From Ursus arctos (taxonomy: Eukaryota > Chordata > Mammalia > Carnivora > Ursidae), in the NCBI RefSeq assembly GCF_023065955.2, contig NW_026622852.1, positions 8,973,423 through 9,037,422 on the forward strand: a DNA stretch of 64,000 nt, read 5' to 3'. Both the position numbers and the translations under genes were made by a program. The notes beneath the pieces were generated by a model. It worked only from the letters and a program-made list of their open reading frames with translations, ran no database searches and had not been told where the DNA came from. Shown here piece by piece: positions 32,991 to 43,665 of the stretch (positions are counted from its first letter, which is position 1; each line of letters opens with the position of its first letter).

Positions 32991-34867
32991 GGGGGACTGC
33001 AAACATACATGAGCCTAATCGAGAGGGAGGGACGTGGTGTGATGAGTTCAGTCCATCAGCTCACGCTTCAAATGCACTGCGTTGAAAGGACTGCGTGCTT
33101 CTCTCTGCCGTCAGGTAAGGACGCCAGGAAGGGCCCAGGGGCTGTCGTTTATATACTCAAAGAAACATTTTCACATTGGTCAATTCAGTCAAATCCAAAG
33201 ACGTTGCTCAACGGCACCCAGTACCTAAGAGAGACCAAAAAGCATTTCCTTCTGTAAAGGCCTGCAGCTGAGGGCCTGCATCCGCCTGCTCCAATGCGTT
33301 CACTGCTAAACAAAGGTAGGAAATGGCTGCATCCTAGCGTTTCATTGTGGACTCATGAGTCAGTGCTTTGGAACTTGGTATCTTTGGGAGCGAGTGTCTA
33401 TTCTTCACGTCTCTTGCCACAGGGGGAAAAAGGTACAGATAAACAGTAACACAGTTTCACCCTACTGAGATACAGATCTGCGGGCTTTTCCACCCTTCTC
33501 AAAAATAAATGAATGAATGAACGAAATTCAGTGCCTGCTTGTTTTTTCTTTCCCTCATTCTTTGTTTCTTAATTCCCAGCTTTCCCTTGTGTCTCCTAAA
33601 CACATAAAGTCAATTAATGGTGAAAATGCAACACAGGATAATTATTCAAAAGCTGTTACATTACACAATGTAGTTTATAATAAAAAATCTGTATTCTACA
33701 AAAGCAGATAACAACGTATCCCATTACACAGGGATTGGAGAAGCTAAAATGAAGAAATGTATTGTAAAGAACAAAACGATTTCCCACACTTGAACCAAAA
33801 AGATCTGTAGCATTTTACTTTCAAAACGTTAGAATAGTAAGTTAACTTTGAAAACTGTGTGTTCACAGAATGGTCACAAAGAAAGCGGTGTATACATTTG
33901 ATTGTCTTTTTGTGAGACGTTCCCACCATTTCCGCAGACACGGTGTTCAGCGAGCCAAAGAAGAAAAGGGCATGTGGATATGTCCAAAGAACATTACTCC
34001 AAGTGTAAATGCATCAGAGGTGTGCTTGAACCTACCAGCTATCTCCGTCGGGAGAAAGTACAGCAACACCTGGCTTGACCCAGTCCTTGCACTTCTGATG
34101 AAAATTATAGAAGGAACTACTTACTGTATCTGATCTAATATTAGAAGTCATTTATTATCTATGATGGAAAAAGGAAAGAAAAAAAGATAAGGAAGGAAGC
34201 TTTAAATGAGAATGAGAATGGGGCCCCTGTTCTAACTTAAATATATATAAACATAGCAATCCAAACATCAGCCGAATTAACATATAATGATATCCATGTG
34301 ATCAATGCGGCATAACCACAAGAAGTCTACCGACTATAATGAGACAAGTTCAGAAACAGGATATTTCCATCAAAGCTAAGTATAAATTATTTTCAGAATA
34401 TTGGAGAAATCTGGTGTTTTCTACTCAGGCAGAATGGATTATGAAAACAGTAAAAAATATCCTCCAGAGAGACAGAGTGAAAGAGTTATGTGTTAAGGAG
34501 AATATTACACTTCACTTTTCCAATGTAGAAAGAAACAGAAAAATCGAGAAGCAAAGGCAAGAATGGAGGGGAATGAAATCATAAAAAAAGAATGAGTAAA
34601 AATGTAATAATAAAATAGGAATATAATTTTAACTTATATTAGTTTTTGTTCTTCCATTAAAAATTATACCTTAAAGTTCATTCCTCTTGACTATATTGCC
34701 AATTTCTCAAATAATACACTGGTAAAGTTCCAAAATCTCATTAGAGATATAAATTGCATATATAAGGGTTCTTGTATAGCCTGCGGAAACATTTTAAACT
34801 TCTTCTGCAATATTATTTTCGTCGGCAAAATTGGGCCTAAAGTTTGGAAAAATTCCTAGAGAGCGAA

Positions 34868-34905
34868 CCTCCCCCCTCCTCTCCTTCTCCCTCTCTCCCT
34901 CTCTC
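34868..34905. repeat. 38-nt polypyrimidine tract
   Basis: Unbroken C/T run of CTCCC and CTCT units. Confidence 0.85.
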
Positions 34906-35530
34906 AATAAGGATAATAGTGCCCCACTATATACCCAGTCATATATCTTTACACTCCAATTTCCTACCTATTCCCCCATCCATACATGTATAATGCTTCC
35001 ATTTTGAAGCATATGGCTGGGGAGCCAAAAGAATTTAAATTGCCTTCAAAATGTGCATCGCATTATAAATGGTGTGAAAAAAGATCTCGCTATTCAGCTC
35101 TCAACTTGGAGCATAAAGCAAAGAGGAAGCAACACAAGACTGCTTCAAACTTTATCCAAAAACTCAACAGCTTCACTTGTTTATAGAGGTACAAAAAGTA
35201 TGCGACACAGTTTATAAAACAAGGACGACGTACTGTATGCAAAAGTAAAGTTAAAAGCAAAGTATAGTAACAGCCCTATCTCGTTACAAACACTTGGCAG
35301 AGTGTCTAAAGTACCATGGTCAAAAACACGATACTGTCTGAGCTGTACTTCCGCCAGAAAGCACTCCCTAAGTCCAAGTCTCCTTAGCCATCATCACCAC
35401 CTCATTTGGCAATCCCTCCCACGCCTCAGTTCATCTACTCAAAATTACTCCACGGAAACGCAGAAAGCAGACAAACTCTAGCTTGCGGGCTGCAAATATC
35501 ACAATGAAGTGGCACTGGCGAATGACAGGG

Positions 35531-35550
35531 AACCCCGTCGCGGCGGGGTT
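35531..35550. repeat. GC-rich inverted repeat
   Basis: AACCCCG and CGGGGTT pair around a six-base TCGCGG loop, with four CpGs in 20 bases. It stands out in a CpG-poor region and sits next to a small CpG-containing segment (35510-35600). Confidence 0.7.
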
Positions 35551-36558
35551 AGAAAGCCAGGGCCCGCTACGCTGCGTGCTCAAAGCCAAGCTGCGCTATC
35601 AAGTTGAGCAGGGCTGTGTTCGTTTCAGTCGTCCAAGGCTTCTCCTCTACTCCCAGAGAATTCCCCAAGGTTCTTCTGAGGCAGCAGCGGCTGTGAAAGA
35701 AGGTACCTGGTAAGAATACACTCAGGCACCAAATGTGTCTCAGGCAAACGAGGGGCAACTGTATGCAGCAACAACCTGCCGGGGCTGGGCTCTTAAACCA
35801 TTCCAGAACACACACAGCTCTGCATATACAGTGTAGCAGGCATTACCAAAACGGGAACTGTCAAGACTTAGGGAGTAAGTAGGTGAATAGAATACGTCAA
35901 TACGGGCGTCTATACACCTGTCATTTATAACTAAGAAATGGCAATGTGTAAGATAAAAGTATACACAGCGCAATGAAAAGATGAGTGATGGGAGAGGGCC
36001 AGCTGTAAGAATTGTTACTTTTCTTTGGGCACGTAAGAACTGGCTTCCAAATTGTTCTTTGATTCGCTTTTCTCCCAAGTAGCATAGAACTTAATTCAAA
36101 AACACAGATATTCTGATCTTAAGTTTACAGCTTGCCATATTTCCTAGAAAATAAACAATAATTAACAACAAATCTCAGAGTTGCCCCCCCTTCAAGAAAT
36201 CTGATACTTTGAAACGTCGATACATAAGCTGCTTTTGGATCGGAGCCCACAGACATATGTTTCCAAAGGAATAATATATACAGGTTAGTCTGGTGTGTAC
36301 CAGATGTAAGAAAAAGCAAATTCAAAAACAGAAATACCAGTATTCAACAGAGAAACTTATTTTAAATTAAATCCTGTTCTTCTTTTCCTTATAGACACAG
36401 AATCCAAGAAAACCAATCACGGGTAGCATTTTAAAACCTTTTACCTGAAAAATGTTTCCATTTGCCTTCTGAATCTAGCTTTCCTATTTACAGAGGGTTA
36501 CAAAGGTACTAAGATGGTCACTTATAAAGGGGCTTCTCTGAGTGGCTGGTACTCCACC

Positions 36559-36578
36559 AAAAAAAAAAAAAAAAAAAA
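36559..36578. repeat. A20 run
   Basis: Homopolymer without a recognisable retroposon upstream. Confidence 0.9.
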
Positions 36579-37075
36579 CACCCAACTGTACATGAAAAAG
36601 CCAGAAAGTTCCAAACATAGAACTTAAAAGGTACACTCACAGGGGGAAAGCCCAGGTCTCCATCAGATCTTTAATATGGTAAGTCTCGATTTACCAAAAA
36701 CTTTGTCTCTCACTGGGCATGACCAGTGAATCTTCATATACCGGATCCCTCTGAATGCAGAATGAGCCCATCACCTGTACACTGAAACAACTTACATATT
36801 CTCTGCTCAGACGGGGGAACATGCATGAAATTAAACTACAAATACCCACTCCAGAAGTCTGAAACATCTGAAGTTTGGGGTGTATTTATCTTTTCCTACG
36901 CAAGCCTACAAGGATTTGGTCCGACTCGCAACACTCGTTATGAGAAGTCCTATAGGAAGAAATAGACTGGGGACTCAGTCCCACGATGCTCAACCTTTTC
37001 AGGGCATCGTGATCTCTCCCCTTGTTCTATACATCAGAGATGTCACTGTAGTGAAAGCCAAGTTTTAATTTAGAA

Positions 37076-37520
37076 TTTAATAAAAATTGATTAAGCATCA
37101 CGGAGCACAAACAAAGCTGCTCCATTAATCTTTCAGCCCTTTTTGTGCTAGGAAGAAAGCAAGCACTGTCTGCTAAAGCAGATGACAGATGCTGGCTTAA
37201 AGATAAGTATTATTTATACTTCTGTACCAGATTTCTTCTTATGCATATCTTATCATGCATGGGTATATGATCAACAAAGCAATTTTATATCAGTCAAAAA
37301 TGTTCAAATGTACCCTGGCTCCATGGGAATGCTTTAAAGAGTCCAGGCCTGGAGTTCAATTAAACCCGATGGAGAGAGAAGAAAGTTTTGAAAGAAAAAC
37401 AAATACTGCAATGGTTGTTATTTGAAATGTACTTTCACACATGGGCTAATGAATATATATGCACTGAAAATAACTTGGTTCTGAACATATGCCTATGCAT
37501 TTTAAATAAATGATGCATGT
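37076..37520. other. Candidate conserved non-coding block
   Basis: Unique sequence with paired GGAGCA/TGCTCC around ACAAAG (SOX-type core) at 37102-37123, and a series of ATTAA, TATGCATAT and ATGCAAAT-like cores. No repeat signature. Conservation is inferred from appearance alone. Confidence 0.3.
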
Positions 37521-37713
37521 TTGAAAGATAAGAGGGTTTACCAAATCTAACCACATCAAGATAGATCTATATTAAACTGCACTCATTTGCACGGTACGTC
37601 GGTAAGGAGACAGTACCGTGAAAGAAATCCAATAATTATGTAAAGAGATTGACTTGACCAAGTTTGCGAGTAATTGAGTCATGAAGGCTGTAGTTTAAAA
37701 GCTTCAACCTCAA

Positions 37714-37742
37714 AATTAATTAATTAATTAATTAATTAATAA
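37714..37742. repeat. (AATT)n microsatellite
   Basis: Seven perfect AATT units; self-complementary, so it can form a cruciform. Confidence 0.9.
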
Positions 37743-39055
37743 CGTAAATCCCATTCTTTCCCTCCTCATCGATATAGAAACTATGAAAATCCCTATGACC
37801 TTTTCAGAAAAGACTATTCTGCAATCACGTTTTGGAAAGCAAAGAATCTGGCCTGTGATTCCCAAGCACGTGTAACTCAGTAAGAAAAAACCACCAGGTG
37901 GGAAGAAAGCAGCAATCACAGTTGGGCTGCCTTGCTTCTTGTCCCCAATTCCAAAGCCCTTCTGGAATCTAAAAGAAGGGCAGGTTTTTGTGTTTGTGTT
38001 TTTGAGGGAAGATAAACTGGAGATAAATGGGTCTTCGAGTCTGGCCAGATAATTAATCCATAGTTAAATACATCCAACCAGGGTGCCAACCAAATCAGAC
38101 CTGTGTCCACCTAATTCTTTATAAGGCATCTTATCGTCTTCTGTTACTCTTAGAATTTTCTCTGCAAGAGTTCTTTCTGAGATATCTCAGCCTCATCTCA
38201 GATGGCCTAAAAGGTGGAGGCAGTCACCCACTTGAAGACCAGGGAACCCCACGTGGCGAGGTGGTGGGCCTGGGGTGGGACTAAAATGTCTGGGGGAAGC
38301 CCAAGCCCGAGTCCTTGCTGCTCAAAGGTTTCCTGCACAAAGACCAGACGAAGCCACAGCCACGGCAGCAAACATACGCCAATGCTTTAAAATGACACTG
38401 GCAGCAGAATTAAACTGTCTGGTTTCTTAGAAATTACTGTACAGTTATCTCTTGAGAATTAGCAAAGCACTAAAATAGGATACACAAATCAGTACTTTTA
38501 TGCGGTAATATTAATTTATCATATGCAATAATTTTTCTTTCCTGAATTATATATGAAAACTCATCCATTATGAGCAAATATTTTCAGGAATCACTATGCT
38601 GTGTATCTCTTAAGCGTACAACTCGACATGGAAAGCACTAAACAAAATACTTGCTAAGAATATTCAGATTTCTCTTTCCAATTTAAATAATTTCCTTTAT
38701 TATATAAAAAGTCAGGATGTAGAGGAAATGGTAGATAAGAATGGTTTCTAAATGACCTTATGATAGAAAGTAAGGTGAAAATGGACACCACATACTAGAG
38801 CAGTCAGATTTCTTGCAGCCACTACTGTATTTTGAATTAGCTGATTAAAACGGGAGAAGTTGGAAAAGAATGTAACACACCCCCATATTCTCTCATCCAT
38901 GTAGGGGAGAAAGAATTCTATTTCTTCTGAGTTCACAGGGATGGCTATAGCAACTTTTATAGTTAACCTGAATTTCCATAATCTCTGCAGACTTCCCCCC
39001 CACTAAAAAATAAAATAATTGCTCAGTGCTCTTTGCAGCATCTGAAAGTTCACAA
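37743..39055. other. Unique DNA, nothing recognised
   Basis: No repeat family or exon identified; AT-rich except for 38200-38370. Confidence 0.4.
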
Positions 39056-39059
39056 CCCA

Positions 39060-39265
39060 TGTCCAGTTTGAAGGCTTATTAGCTCTTTGGCCTTGGACAA
39101 TGACTTGACCTCTTGAGTTTGAATTTGCAGGGCCATTCAGGCTTAATGTTTAAATTAAATGAGATATTTAGGAAAAGCATTTAGCAAAATGCCTGGAACA
39201 TAGCAAGTACTGAGAACTCAGTAAATAGTATTATGTTTATCCTTGCTGCCACTGCTCTTGTTATT
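39060..39265 (+). mobile_element. MIR, plus strand
   Basis: 'TTAGCTCTTTGGCCTTGGAC', 'AATGACTTGACCTCTTGAG', 'AAATTAAATGAGATATTTAG' and 'AAATGCCTGGAACATAGCAAG' with 'CAGTAAATAGTATTATG' follow MIR from the tRNA-like part to the 3' end. Confidence 0.85.
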
Positions 39266-39589
39266 ATTGAAGTGCGTTTATGATAAAAGTCTAGCCGGAC
39301 TCTGGCCTGACCTGGGTTTCATTTCTCAACTCTTCGATTCTGTGACGCTGAGCTGTCCTGATTCTCCTCCTACTTTTTTCTCTCTGATTTCTCACTTCTC
39401 TTCTCCTTTATGAATTCCAATTCTTCCACCATTTCCTTAAAAGATACACCCCAGGCCCACTTCCTCTCTCTAAAATAGCAATGACACCTTTGGCTTCAAA
39501 GGTTGGGGTAACAGCAAAGCTAAATTAGATCTGTATTGTCACCTGCCTGCTAGAGATCACCCCACACAATGTCCCTGAGCAACCAAAAG

Positions 39590-39785
39590 GAAAATCCAAA
39601 TGCATCTTCTCTCCTCCAAACCCAATGGTTCTTTCATGTTCCTGGTCTCTCTTAATTAACCTTTACCCAGATGACCAGGTCAGAAACCTCAGAATCATCC
39701 CCAACTCCTCCTCTCTGCACTCATAACATGCCCTCCCCTTTCTATTCCTACCTCTTCCTTGTTCTCCCTTCTCTCCTGACTTTTA
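39590..39785 (+). mobile_element. L2 fragment, plus strand
   Basis: 'AGGTCAGAAACCTCAGAATC' and 'ATCCCCAACTCCTCCTCTC' correspond to the L2 ORF2 region encoding the end of the reverse transcriptase domain. Confidence 0.6.
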
Positions 39786-39814
39786 CAGTGGGCTTAGTTC
39801 AACATGGTTGTGTT

Positions 39815-40205
39815 CCATAAATAAGAAGAGAGCACCTATGATGTGCCAAGCAGTGTAGACTGTGAATGCAAGACAGGTCAGAACAAAACAAAACAGGAAA
39901 AAAAAAAAAGAAAAGCATACAACCCCTTCTCTCAAGGTCTTTCATGTCAAGTAGTGGGAGGGATATGTAAACACAAGCGTACTGAAATGCTCATCAAGCC
40001 ATAACAGATAAACTGGAGAAGTAGGACAGAGGAGAGAGTGAAGAGTCCATCCGGACAGGTCAGGAATCCCTTGGCTATGGACACTGCTCTAGAACAGTGT
40101 TTTGAGGATGGATAGAGTTTGGGAGGTGCACAAAGAGAAGGAAAGGCATTCTGGGTAGCAGGAACAGCATGTGCTAGGCCTCCAACTCTAGGCTCTCTAT
40201 CCACC
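39815..40205 (+). mobile_element. Ancient interspersed repeat, family not assigned
   Basis: 'GAGAGCACCTATGATGTGCC', 'AAGCAGTGTAGACTGTG', 'CCTTCTCTCAAGGTCTTTC' and 'GCATTCTGGGTAGCAGGAAC' give the full order of the old repeat seen at 24.1 and 32.4 kb. An A run at 39899-39910 interrupts it. Confidence 0.5.
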
Positions 40206-40239
40206 AAATCAACCTGTATATTTTAAAAACTTGCCTGTC

Positions 40240-40649
40240 CAAAATCCAGACCTAACGATGACATTTCTCCTTTTCCCAAAGATCTTCAAGGGCTTTCCAC
40301 TGCCTTTCGAAAAATCCAAATACCCTGGGTGGGCAAGGGACTCAAGGGACCAAATTCTGACGTAATTAGCTGGGAGGCAGCTTCCCCCGGCTCTGCATCA
40401 CCCCCTGTCTCAGGCACACCATCAAATAGGGCTGTGTCCCCACCACCAGACTACCTCTCTGCCCCACTCCCTGTGAAATCCGTTAGTCTGTGATATCAAC
40501 ATCTAATTTCACTTTTCTGAAGTCCTCCCCGATTCACTCTTGATTAGTTCTTCCTCTGAGCTTTCAGACCCTTTGATCATACCTCTGTTTCCACACATTC
40601 CACATCTGGATTTGTCGAGCAAATACCGTATGTTTGTCATATCATCTTC
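40240..40649 (+). mobile_element. L2 fragment, plus strand, split by a SINE
   Basis: 'CTTCAAGGGCTTTCCACTGCC', 'CCAAATACCCTGGG', 'ACTTTTCTGAAGTCCTCCCC' and 'GATTCACTC' follow the L2 3' order. The SINE at 40666 splits it. Confidence 0.7.
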
Positions 40650-40876
40650 TAAAATTTGTTGTTCTTTTTTTTTTTTTAAGATTTTATTTATTTATGTGAC
40701 AGAGAGACAGCCAGCGAGAGAGGGAACAGAGCAGGCCAGTGAGAGAGGAAGAAGCAGGCTCCCAGCAGAGGAGCCCGATGTGGGACTCGATCCCGGAACG
40801 CCGGGATCATGCCCTGAGCCGAAGGCAGACGCTTTAACGACTGCGCTACCCAGGCGCCCCTAAAATTTGTTGTTCT
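40650..40876 (-). mobile_element. SINEC, minus strand, perfect 16-bp target duplication
   Basis: Body 40666-40860, from a T run to CCCAGGCGCCCC. TAAAATTTGTTGTTCT is repeated exactly at 40650-40665 and 40861-40876. The perfect duplication implies a recent insertion. The 107-codon ORF at 40540-40863 joins L2 and SINE sequence. Confidence 0.98.
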
Positions 40877-41051
40877 AATTGGGAACTTCAGTGAGTAATT
40901 AAAATGACTTTTCCCAAAAGAAAGAAGTTAAGTTTTAAGAACATACCCTCCACCAAGCCCCCTTATTTGGTAACACCGCCAGACCTGAAGGGCTCGAGTG
41001 TGTTGAACAGCAGTGTGGTTGCATGTGGTTCTCACAAAACCACGAATATCC

Positions 41052-41421
41052 TACTGCTGGGGACTGAACTGTGCTCCCCCCAGATCATGTTAGCGCCCTA
41101 CCCCCACAGCGTGGCTGTATTTGGAGACAGGGCCTTTATGGAGGTCTGGGAGGTTAAAGGAGGTCGGAAGGGTGGGGCCATGATGATGGGATTAGTGTTC
41201 TTGTAAGAACAGACTCCAAAGAGCTCGTTCTTGCTCTCTGACAGGGGAGAACACAGCGAGAAGGCAGCTGTCTGCAGGGCAGGCGGAACGCTTTCACTGG
41301 AACAGGACCACACTGGCAGCCCGATCTCGGACATCCAGCCTCCAAAATTTTGAGAAAATAAATGTTTGTTGTTTAAGGCACTCTCTCTGGTATCTGGCGG
41401 AGGTGGCAGGAGCTCAGACAC
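41052..41421 (+). mobile_element. MaLR-type LTR (old ERVL-related solo LTR)
   Basis: Starts 'GGGGACTGAACTGTGCTCCC' and contains 'TATTTGGAGACAGGGCC', 'GATGGGATTAGTGTTCTTG', 'GAGAACACAGCGAGAAGGC', 'CAGCCTCCAAAATTTTGAG' and the end motif 'AATAAATGTTTGTTGTTTAA'. No internal viral genes adjoin, so it is a solo LTR. Same type and orientation as 57.8 kb. Confidence 0.75.
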
Positions 41422-41890
41422 ATGTCCTCGCCCACGGAGCCTGGGCGGCCCTCAGTGAGGCCGTGAGACTGATTTTTAAAGCCTCTGGCGCGATGCTCGG
41501 GGCATCCAACTTTTCAAATGGACCAACGAATCTCTCAACAGTAGAACAGTATCATCGCCAGTTTAAGGACAGATGAAACGAAGGGGCGAGGCTTTCCATG
41601 AGTCACCCAATAACCCCGGGAAGAGTCCATGTGACCATACCTGGAACAGGACTCCAAGGTCCTGGCGTGCCAAACCCAGTCTTGGAAAAGAAGCCTCCTC
41701 TGCTTCCCACAGGAAAATGCACCAGCCATCCAGCCTCAGTGGCACATCTCTGCGCGGCCTCAGGCTCGGAGAGCCGTCTGTCACCGCTCAGGCACCCCTG
41801 TAGGGCAACACGATGATGAGGTCGCCTATGCCTCCGAAGCGTGGGCTCCAGGGGAGGGACCCGGCGGGCAAAAGGCTGCTTCCTCCACTG
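41422..41890. other. GC-rich, CpG-containing segment
   Basis: About 20 CpGs by eye, with ORFs on both strands (largest 102 codons, 41603-41911, minus). None resembles a known protein. Together with 42.2-42.5 kb it forms the most gene-like base composition in the window. Confidence 0.35.
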
Positions 41891-42010
41891 ACTAGCTGGG
41901 TAACTCCACACAAGTTATAACTTTTCACTAGATGTCACTTTGCTATTCTGCTAAAAGAGAATTCTCATACTTACCTTATAGAGTTATCGTGTATATGAGA
42001 AATAAACCCA
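41890..42010 (+). mobile_element. MIR fragment, plus strand
   Basis: 'CACTGACTAGCTGGGTAAC', 'TCATACTTACCTTATAGAG' and 'TTATCGTGTATATGAGAAATAA' match the MIR centre. The minus-strand donor-like TAAG/GTAAGT here comes from MIR sequence. Confidence 0.7.
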
Positions 42011-42219
42011 AGCAGCCAAGACGCCCCGGGTAACAGGTGCTAGGCCTCGATGTTACCTCACCGATTGTACTCCCGCCTAAACTAAAAGCAGGAACAGGGG
42101 TAGTTTTAATTTCTTATCTATAGTGGACTTCTGCCTATTTGCATGTTTGATTCGAACGCAGTCTACAGCATATTTACTACTTCCTTATAGTAGCAACATG
42201 TTAACTTTTTTTTTTCTGG

Positions 42220-42470
42220 CAAGCCACTCATCCCCACTTTCTGGGATCATGTGGTTTGGGGGCCTTGCCCTCCTCCCCTCGCTCCAGGAGCAGGCAGGTG
42301 ACTCGGGCCCTCCCGCCAGGAAGCCTGCACCAATTCGGGGACTGGCCCAATGAGAGCCCGCCCTGCAACTTTTGTTCCTTCCCCACCCGCCAGGGCTGCT
42401 CAGCTGACGGAAAGTAAGCCTGGAGCTCACCTTGGGGAAGGGAGAGCCTGCCAGAGGAGGCAGGTAAGTA
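42220..42470 (+). promoter_or_regulatory. Promoter-like segment with possible first exon ending at 42463
   Basis: GGCCCAATGAGAGCCCGCCC at 42344-42363 joins an NF-Y type CCAAT box and a GC-rich box. About 110 bases downstream GGAGGCAG/GTAAGTAAC at 42456-42472 is a perfect 5' splice site (cut after 42463). The intervening sequence is GC-rich. This is the arrangement of a TATA-less promoter with a non-coding first exon. No downstream exon can be pointed to, so a gene is not claimed. A minus-strand ORF across the region has no known motif. Confidence 0.35.
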
Positions 42471-43055
42471 ACAAAGGTGAGGGCATGGGAGGGGAGTCAG
42501 AGAGCCATTCCTAAGCACATCATCAGAGCCCTTGAGTCATGAACCGGACTTTTCAATTACTTCAGCCAATAACTTCCCCCTCTCGCTGCCTTCTGCTTGA
42601 CTTCAGTTTCTGACACCTGCAATTAATATACAACCCGAACACCAGCAAGAATCTGACACCTTTCAGTGACCAAAAGGACCCCTGAAAGTAAACAGAAAGA
42701 ATAGTTAGGAAAGACAGACAAGGCTCTAGGCGGCGTTTTTCAGGAAACGTCAAAGGGTTATCACACTCCTCAAAAGTGTGAGTTAGATCAGTGGATTAAA
42801 CACTACTGGGTGTCCACGCTAGTGTCGACACTGCTTGAGACATCGCATCACTTATGACATTTTAGTAGGCTGGTTATGGAAATGATCGCTCTGCACAAAA
42901 CTATGGTGTCAGTGGCATTTTAATACGACAGGGGAAAAAAAACCCAATAGGATGTCTCTAATTTAGCTCACCGAATTATAGCATTAATAACAGTAAGAGA
43001 GAACTTTGTTAAATTCTTACTGTGTCAACTAAATGTTTCAAATTTAATATTTCCA
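42471..43055. other. Unique DNA, nothing recognised
   Basis: No repeat family or exon identified. Confidence 0.4.
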
Positions 43056-43220
43056 ATCACATATAAACCCTGGGGTGTAGCTCTTATCATCCTCGTTTCA
43101 TTGATAAGGAAATTAAGGCTCAAAGAGCCTAAGTCCATCCCTCAAGTTTAAATACTAAGTTGCAGAGCTGAGAATCAGTCTCAGGTCTGACCTCCTGCTT
43201 TTTCTTAATACCAAGAAATG
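43055..43220 (-). mobile_element. MIR, minus strand
   Basis: 'ATCATCCTCGTTTCATTGAT', 'AAGGAAATTAAGGCTCAAAG' and 'AAGTTGCAGAGCTGAGAATC' with 'GGTCTGACCTCCTGC' follow the antisense MIR order. Confidence 0.85.
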
Positions 43221-43249
43221 TCATTACCTAGATATTTCACAGGTATAGA

Positions 43250-43465
43250 CTAAGGCCTGTTGCTTTATGTCCTGATAGCCTCATCTGCCTTTTCATCAAA
43301 CTAGTTACCAGGATCATTCATTCTGCATTTATTTCTGTGATCATTCGACTTGAGACACTTTTGTATCCCACTAGATTATAAACTCCCTGAGCGCGGGATG
43401 AGCCCGCTTTTGTGAATCAGTGTGCATTGCCAGGAGAGAAGAGATGCTCAGTAAGTAGTTTTTAA
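43250..43465 (+). mobile_element. L2 3'-end, plus strand
   Basis: 'TCCCACTAGATTATAAACTC', 'CCTGAGCGCGGGATG', 'CAGTGTGCATTGCCAGG' and 'AGATGCTCAGTAAGTAG' are the L2 3' end. Two G/C changes make an unusual GCGCGGG in the normally 'GAGGGCAGGG' part. Confidence 0.75.
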
Positions 43466-43473
43466 AAATAAAA

Positions 43474-43665
43474 AGGGAGGGGGAGCCTGGGTGGCTCAGT
43501 CAGTGAAGTGTCTGCCTTTGGCTCATGTCATAATCTCAGGGTCCTGGGATCGAGTCCCGCCTCAGGCTCCCTGCTCAGCGAGGAACCTGCTTCTCTCTTT
43601 CTGTCTAACCCCCCCCTTCTCTTCCTCAAATAAATAAAATCTTTTTAAAAAATAAATAAAAAAGG
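43474..43665 (+). mobile_element. SINEC, plus strand, older type
   Basis: GGGGGAGCCTGGGTGGCTC through CAAATAAATAAAATC, with 'GGCTCATGTCATAATCTC' and an odd C8 run. A similar T/A-rich string flanks both ends, but a clear target duplication cannot be read. A purine-rich tract follows (43653-43770). Confidence 0.95.

Larger units (their letters stand above)
32991..37075. other. Long repeat-poor unique stretch
   Basis: About 4 kb with almost no transposons. It contains a juxtaposed acceptor/donor at 33114/33115, a (GAAT)n-like patch at 33508-33525, a pyrimidine tract at 34868-34905, a CpG hairpin at 35531-35550 and an A20 run at 36559-36578. None of the ORFs gives a recognisable protein. Confidence 0.4.

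Noticed and set aside
32595..33006. 135- and 117-codon minus-strand ORFs rich in Leu and Pro
   Set aside because: Antisense of an ancient interspersed repeat; two frames open at once because of biased composition.
41052..41421. Possible intact endogenous retrovirus next to the LTR
   Set aside because: No gag/pol/env-like frames between or beside the LTRs at 41.05 and 57.8 kb; they are 16 kb apart, differ strongly and are separate solo LTRs.
41964..41982. Minus-strand splice donor TAAG/GTAAGT
   Set aside because: Part of the MIR consensus centre, so expected by descent and not evidence of an exon.
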